The notes below the pieces were generated by a model. It ran no database searches. It was not told the DNA's origin and saw only the letters and a program-made list of their open reading frames with translations. Both the position numbers and the translations under genes were made by a program. Below, one piece after another: positions 36,766-39,145 of a DNA stretch of 39,145 nucleotides (its first letter is position 1; every line of letters starts with the position of its first letter). The stretch covers positions 1-39,145 of the forward strand of contig NZ_LLWH01000166.1 in NCBI RefSeq assembly GCF_001411475.1, in the 5' to 3' direction. The DNA is from Pseudomonas endophytica (GTDB lineage: Bacteria > Pseudomonadota > Gammaproteobacteria > Pseudomonadales > Pseudomonadaceae).

Positions 36766-37569
36766 TCATTGCTCCTTACGCTGGGTTGCCGCTTCATACG
36801 CGGCGCGGCCACGAGGGCCATGGAAATACTCATGAATCCAGGGGTCGTCGAAGTTTTCGACTTCGGCGATGGGTGCTGCCACCAACACTCGTTTTTGCGA
36901 CAACACCGCCACTCGGTCGGTGATGGTGTAAAGCGTGTCGAGGTCGTGGGTGACCAGAAACACGCTCAAACCCAGCGCATCACGCAGGGTCAAAATCAGT
37001 TGGTCGAACGCCGCCGCGCCAATGGGATCAAGCCCAGCAGTGGGCTCGTCGAGAAACAAAATATCTGGGTCCAGTGCCAGTGCTCGGGCCAGTGCGGCGC
37101 GCTTGATCATCCCGCCAGACAGCGCAGACGGGTACTTGTCGGCAGCCGACAACGGCAACCCGGCCAGCGCCAGCTTGACGCACGCTAAGTGCTCAGCGTC
37201 GGGTCGGCTTAGCCCGGCGTGTTCGATCAAGGGCATGGCGATGTTCTCGGTGACCGTCAGCGAAGAAAACAGCGCGCCTTGCTGAAACAGCACACCGAAG
37301 CGCCGCTCAATCAACGAGCGCTCGGCTTCGCGCAGGCTCATTAGGTCTTGGCCGAACACCCGTACTTGGCCCTCATTCGGGCGGCGCAAGCCGACAATGC
37401 TGCGCAATAGCACCGACTTACCGGTACCGGAGCCGCCGACCACGCCTAAAATTTCACCTTTATACACATCCAAATCGAGATGCTCGTGCACGCTCTGGGA
37501 GCCAAAGCGATTGCACAGATCGCGCACTTCGATCACCGCCTCACGGGGCGTGCTTTTTGGCGTACTCAC
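36766..37569 (-). CDS. ABC transporter ATPase, MlaF-like
   Basis: A 267-residue ATPase. Walker A GGSGTGKS (about 45-52), Q-loop LFQQGALFSSLTV, signature LSGGMIKRAALARAL (about 149-163), Walker B DILFLDEPTAGLDP (about 169-182) and H-loop VTHDLDTL (about 205-212) are complete. The LFQQGALF segment is typical of MlaF/Ttg2A ATPases. The ATG overlaps the permease stop (ATGA) and its stop lies 1 base from the MCE start. It powers lipid transport with the STAS-MlaE permease. Confidence 0.95.
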   Translation of the reverse strand: MSTPKSTPREAVIEVRDLCNRFGSQSVHEHLDLDVYKGEILGVVGGSGTGKSVLLRSIVGLRRPNEGQVRVFGQDLMSLREAERSLIERRFGVLFQQGALFSSLTVTENIAMPLIEHAGLSRPDAEHLACVKLALAGLPLSAADKYPSALSGGMIKRAALARALALDPDILFLDEPTAGLDPIGAAAFDQLILTLRDALGLSVFLVTHDLDTLYTITDRVAVLSQKRVLVAAPIAEVENFDDPWIHEYFHGPRGRAAYEAATQRKEQ

Positions 37570-38720
37570 CAGCCCATCTCCATAAAGAACAGCGCGGCCA
37601 CGGCATCGAGGAGGATCACGACAAAGATCGACTGCACCACGCTTGAGGTGGTGTGAGCGCCCACCGACTCGGCGCTGCCACTGACCTTAAAGCCTTCAAG
37701 GCAACCCACGGCGGCAATCAGGAACGCAAAGAAAGGCGCTTTGACCATGCCCACCAAAAAGTTTTTGACCCCGATGTCAGAGTGCAACATCGAAATAAAC
37801 ATGTCCGGGGAAATGCCTAGCGAAACTACGCACACCACCGCCCCGCCGAGAATGCCGGCCATCATGGCCAAAAAAGTCAGCATCGGCAGCGCGATCAACA
37901 ACGCCAGCACTCGCGGCAATACCAGCAAGTCCATCGGATCAAGGCCCAACGTGCGGATCGCATCAATCTCTTCGTTGGCCTTCATTGAGCCGATTTGCGC
38001 GGTAAACGAACTGGCGGTTCGGCCTGCCAACAAGATGGCGGTGAGCAACACGCCAAACTCTCGCAGAAACGAAAAGGCCACCAAGTCGACGGTGTAAATC
38101 CCGGCACCAAAGTTGGCCAATACCGTGGCCCCCAAAAACGCCACCACGGCACCCACCATAAAGGTCAGCAGCGCCACAATGGGCGCGGCGTTGAGGCCGA
38201 TTTGCTCGATTTGCGCCACCACCGGGGTCAGGCGCCACTGTTTGGGGCGCAACAGGTTGCGGGCTAGGGTCTGTAGGATCAGACCGATAAAGCCCAGCAA
38301 CTGCAAGGTGTCTTGCCACAGCTTATAGACCGCAGAGCCGATTCGACTCAGCAATAACAGGCCGATGTTTATTTCGACCGCTTTAACCGGCACGCAGAAG
38401 TCGCGCATTGAGGAGTATACGGTTTGCAGCAAGGCGCGATCAGCTTCGGGGAGTTTGGTGGCGCTACCGGCCAGTTGGCTGACGCGCTCAGCCCCCAGCA
38501 ACTCAACCAGCAGCGACGCACCCGCAGTGTCTAGGCGGGATACGTCGTCGAGGTCAATCTGGGTACTGGCGTCGTACTTGTCCGCGAGCTGCTCGGTCAG
38601 CTTTTTTAGCCGGGCATAATTGGCTAATGTCCATTGGCCACTGATGATCAGCCGCGCCGGATTACTTGACGTGTCTAGTTGGGCATCGCCCGCCATGGCA
38701 GTAATAGTCTTAGGCTCCAT
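37566..38720 (-). CDS. MlaE-type permease with N-terminal STAS domain
   Basis: A 384-residue fusion: a STAS domain at about 20-105 (PARLIISGQWTLANYARLKKL, IDLDDVSRLDTAGASLLVELLGA) followed by an MlaE permease with five to six helices: LLGFIGLILQTLARNLL, IGLNAAPIVALLTFMVGAVVAFLGA, REFGVLLTAILLAGRTASSFTAQIGSM, IRTLGLDPMDLLVLPRVLALLIALPMLTFLAMM and the C-terminal pair. In E. coli the STAS role is played by the separate protein MlaB; here it is joined to the permease. First gene of the operon, with EIDAIRTLGLDP conserved as the ATPase coupling helix. A short 55-base gap separates it from the next gene upstream. Confidence 0.94.
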   Translation of the reverse strand: MEPKTITAMAGDAQLDTSSNPARLIISGQWTLANYARLKKLTEQLADKYDASTQIDLDDVSRLDTAGASLLVELLGAERVSQLAGSATKLPEADRALLQTVYSSMRDFCVPVKAVEINIGLLLLSRIGSAVYKLWQDTLQLLGFIGLILQTLARNLLRPKQWRLTPVVAQIEQIGLNAAPIVALLTFMVGAVVAFLGATVLANFGAGIYTVDLVAFSFLREFGVLLTAILLAGRTASSFTAQIGSMKANEEIDAIRTLGLDPMDLLVLPRVLALLIALPMLTFLAMMAGILGGAVVCVVSLGISPDMFISMLHSDIGVKNFLVGMVKAPFFAFLIAAVGCLEGFKVSGSAESVGAHTTSSVVQSIFVVILLDAVAALFFMEMGW

Positions 38721-38775
38721 GCTCAGTACGCTTAAACGCAGACTTTATGTAATAGCACACTCTCGTAAAAGTGTT

Positions 38776-39145
38776 TCAGTTTGCCTGTACATTTGTGGGG
38801 GTAGCTTGATCTGTGTCGGTCACTTTGAAGCGCAACACGCCAAGCATTTGCCCGTCTTCGGTCAGCACCTTCACTTGCCAGCGCCCGACCGGATTGGGCG
38901 GGAAGTTCAGTTTGTGGGTCCAAGCGCGGTAACCCTCCTTGCGCCCACCGTGAATATCCAGCGCGATGCGATCAAATTCTTGACCATTGAGTTGCCACAC
39001 ATGGTAAATCCGCTCGTTAAGACCCCGTGGCGCATTGATTGAAGTGTAGGCGTAAAGGCCGTTGCTGCGTAGCTGGTTGACGCTGATCTGCTTAATGCTT
39101 TCGCCGGGTGTGCGGCTTTGCACTTGAGTGGTCACCGCCACTTCG
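38776..39145 (-). CDS. 3' end of a DUF2914-domain protein (possibly DUF5924 type)
   Basis: The frame is open to the right end of the window, so only the C-terminal about 122 residues are seen. The sequence SIKQISVNQLRSNGLYAYTSINAPRGLNERIYHVWQLNG (here split; about residues 15-53 of the visible part) and the turn GGRKEGYRAWTHKLNFPPNPVGRWQVKVLTEDGQMLGVLRFKV (split; later part) match the DUF2914 beta domain. Pseudomonads often have this domain at the end of a membrane protein after the HDOD gene (position of PA5347, from memory). Function unknown. Confidence 0.8.
   Translation of the reverse strand, partial: EVAVTTQVQSRTPGESIKQISVNQLRSNGLYAYTSINAPRGLNERIYHVWQLNGQEFDRIALDIHGGRKEGYRAWTHKLNFPPNPVGRWQVKVLTEDGQMLGVLRFKVTDTDQATPTNVQAN

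Overview
The window is chromosomal DNA of a Pseudomonas, probably from the fluorescens/putida side of the genus. The evidence is a run of recognisable Pseudomonas housekeeping genes in the order I recall for PA5312-PA5347 of P. aeruginosa (puuC, cupin, rpmG-rpmB, dipeptide-binding protein, radC, coaBC, dut, algC, argB, pyrE, crc, rph, yicC, gmk, rpoZ, spoT, ridA, oxyR, recG). exbB-exbD-tonB lies directly upstream of oxyR-recG, as I recall for P. putida. Family-type Pseudomonas REP hairpins sit in four intergenic gaps. The gene-order comparison is from memory, not from an alignment.

Layout. 1-1.7 kb: 3' two-thirds of an aldehyde dehydrogenase (minus) and a small cupin. 1.8-3.1 kb: an AT-rich accessory cassette of two secreted I78-type protease-inhibitor paralogues and an unrecognised 203-residue protein. 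3.2-10.6 kb: core genes for ribosomal proteins L33/L28, a solitary dipeptide-binding protein, RadC, CoaBC, dUTPase, AlgC and ArgB. 10.6-18.1 kb: a four-gene type VI secretion cargo island between argB and pyrE (VgrG spike, DUF4123 adaptor, a 1114-residue VasX-like membrane-active effector, and a membrane protein that is the likely immunity factor); all four genes overlap by ATGA. 18.1-26.0 kb: pyrE, crc, a small I78-like gene, a DUF4870 membrane protein, rph, yicC, gmk, rpoZ, spoT and ridA. 26.1-33.4 kb: a lipoprotein, an NAD(P)-binding epimerase-like protein, exbB-exbD-tonB, oxyR and recG. 33.5-39.1 kb: a YbaK/HDOD protein, a complete four-gene MCE-type lipid ABC transporter operon on the minus strand (STAS-MlaE permease, MlaF-like ATPase, MlaD-like MCE protein, PqiC-like lipoprotein), and the 3' end of a DUF2914-type gene.

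How the genes work together. Most of the window is core metabolism and regulation: CoA, pyrimidine, arginine and exopolysaccharide-precursor synthesis, stringent response, carbon catabolite repression and peroxide response. Two stretches look accessory: the I78 cassette and the T6SS island. The island is the most interesting system here. The spike and adaptor genes are GC-rich like the chromosome, while the 3' part of the effector and the immunity gene are clearly AT-richer, which suggests exchange of effector-immunity modules behind a conserved delivery part. No tRNA, rRNA, CRISPR array, transposase or prophage gene was seen.
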